From Mesorhizobium sp. dw_380 (GTDB taxonomy: Bacteria; Pseudomonadota; Alphaproteobacteria; Rhizobiales; Rhizobiaceae): 38,581 nucleotides of DNA. The notes beneath the pieces were generated by a model. It did not search any database, was not told the origin of the DNA, and worked only from the letters and a program-made list of their open reading frames with translations. The stretch lies in contig NZ_JAFFIW010000050.1 in NCBI RefSeq assembly GCF_018588885.1, forward strand, positions 1-38,581, given 5' to 3'. Shown here piece by piece: positions 38,553-38,581 of this stretch. Within the stretch, counting starts at the first letter, position 1. Each line of letters opens with the position of its first letter. Position numbers and translations under genes: made by a program.

Positions 38553-38581
38553 GCGCTGCCCCTCATCGCCCTGCCGGGCAC
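38553..38581. repeat. Start of a family B palindromic repeat, cut by the window end
   Basis: GCGCTGCCCCTCATCGCCCT followed by GCCGGGCAC matches the left arm of the family B copies at 33115 and 13742. The partner arm would lie beyond the window. It is upstream of dnaQ. Confidence 0.65.

Overview
This is GC-rich (roughly 64%) alphaproteobacterial chromosome, most likely from Mesorhizobium or a close relative in the Hyphomicrobiales. The evidence is the hrcA/rph/rdgB/hemW block, the secB-fxsA / timA-mltA-smr-xre block, the intracellular PHA depolymerase, the BTLCP protease, and many copies of several palindromic intergenic repeat families of the kind common in rhizobia. No tRNA, rRNA, CRISPR array, integrase or transposase was seen.

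Layout. 0-3.7 kb, minus strand: cysK (cysteine synthase), a LysE-type exporter, an exported sorbosone/glucose-dehydrogenase-like beta-propeller and a 65-aa helical protein. 3.7-8.1 kb: divergent hrcA and rph, then VOC protein-rdgB-hemW. 8.2-8.9 kb: a low-GC unknown gene coupled to a low-molecular-weight tyrosine-phosphatase-like gene, closed by a strong terminator. 9-13.4 kb: secB and fxsA on the minus strand, then timA-mltA-smr-xre on the plus strand. 13.4-17.2 kb: a small secreted Cys protein, a transglutaminase-like cysteine protease, phaZ, rlpA and a 58-aa membrane protein. 17.2-26.2 kb: a sulfonate region with ssuADCB, a GIY-YIG nuclease between long inverted repeats, a second tauABC-type transporter whose permease is frameshifted, and an Rrf2 regulator. 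26.2-30.1 kb: a YdhS-like flavoprotein, a DJ-1/PfpI protein with divergent HxlR regulator, an isochorismatase-like protein and its small partner, then a second truncated copy of the flavoprotein gene's 3' end. 30.5-33.1 kb: reverse transsulfuration pair (CBS plus cystathionine gamma-lyase). 33.3-37.7 kb: GlxA/AraC regulator, a DddP-like M24 metalloenzyme, a cysteine hydrolase and an HSL-type esterase. 37.7 kb: dnaQ.

How it fits together. Sulfur is the recurring theme. The sulfonate transporters and SsuD release sulfite from organosulfonates, CysK fixes sulfide into cysteine, and CBS/CGL move sulfur between homocysteine and cysteine. ssuE and tauD are not present.

Most notable. (1) A small GIY-YIG nuclease gene sits between 68-bp inverted repeats that match at 66 of 68 positions. 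Two more inverted pairs of the same repeat, without the gene, lie at 25.0 and 35.8 kb. This resembles an autonomous element with MITE-like derivatives, analogous to RAYT/REP systems. (2) The tauC-type permease carries a frameshift in a CGCG run. (3) A 3' fragment of the flavoprotein gene recurs 2.5 kb downstream with mainly synonymous differences. (4) The DddP-like enzyme keeps the spacing of all DddP metal ligands but lacks the aspartate I recall as the catalytic base. (5) Palindromic elements overlap the stop codons of hrcA and fxsA, and their terminal bases covary.
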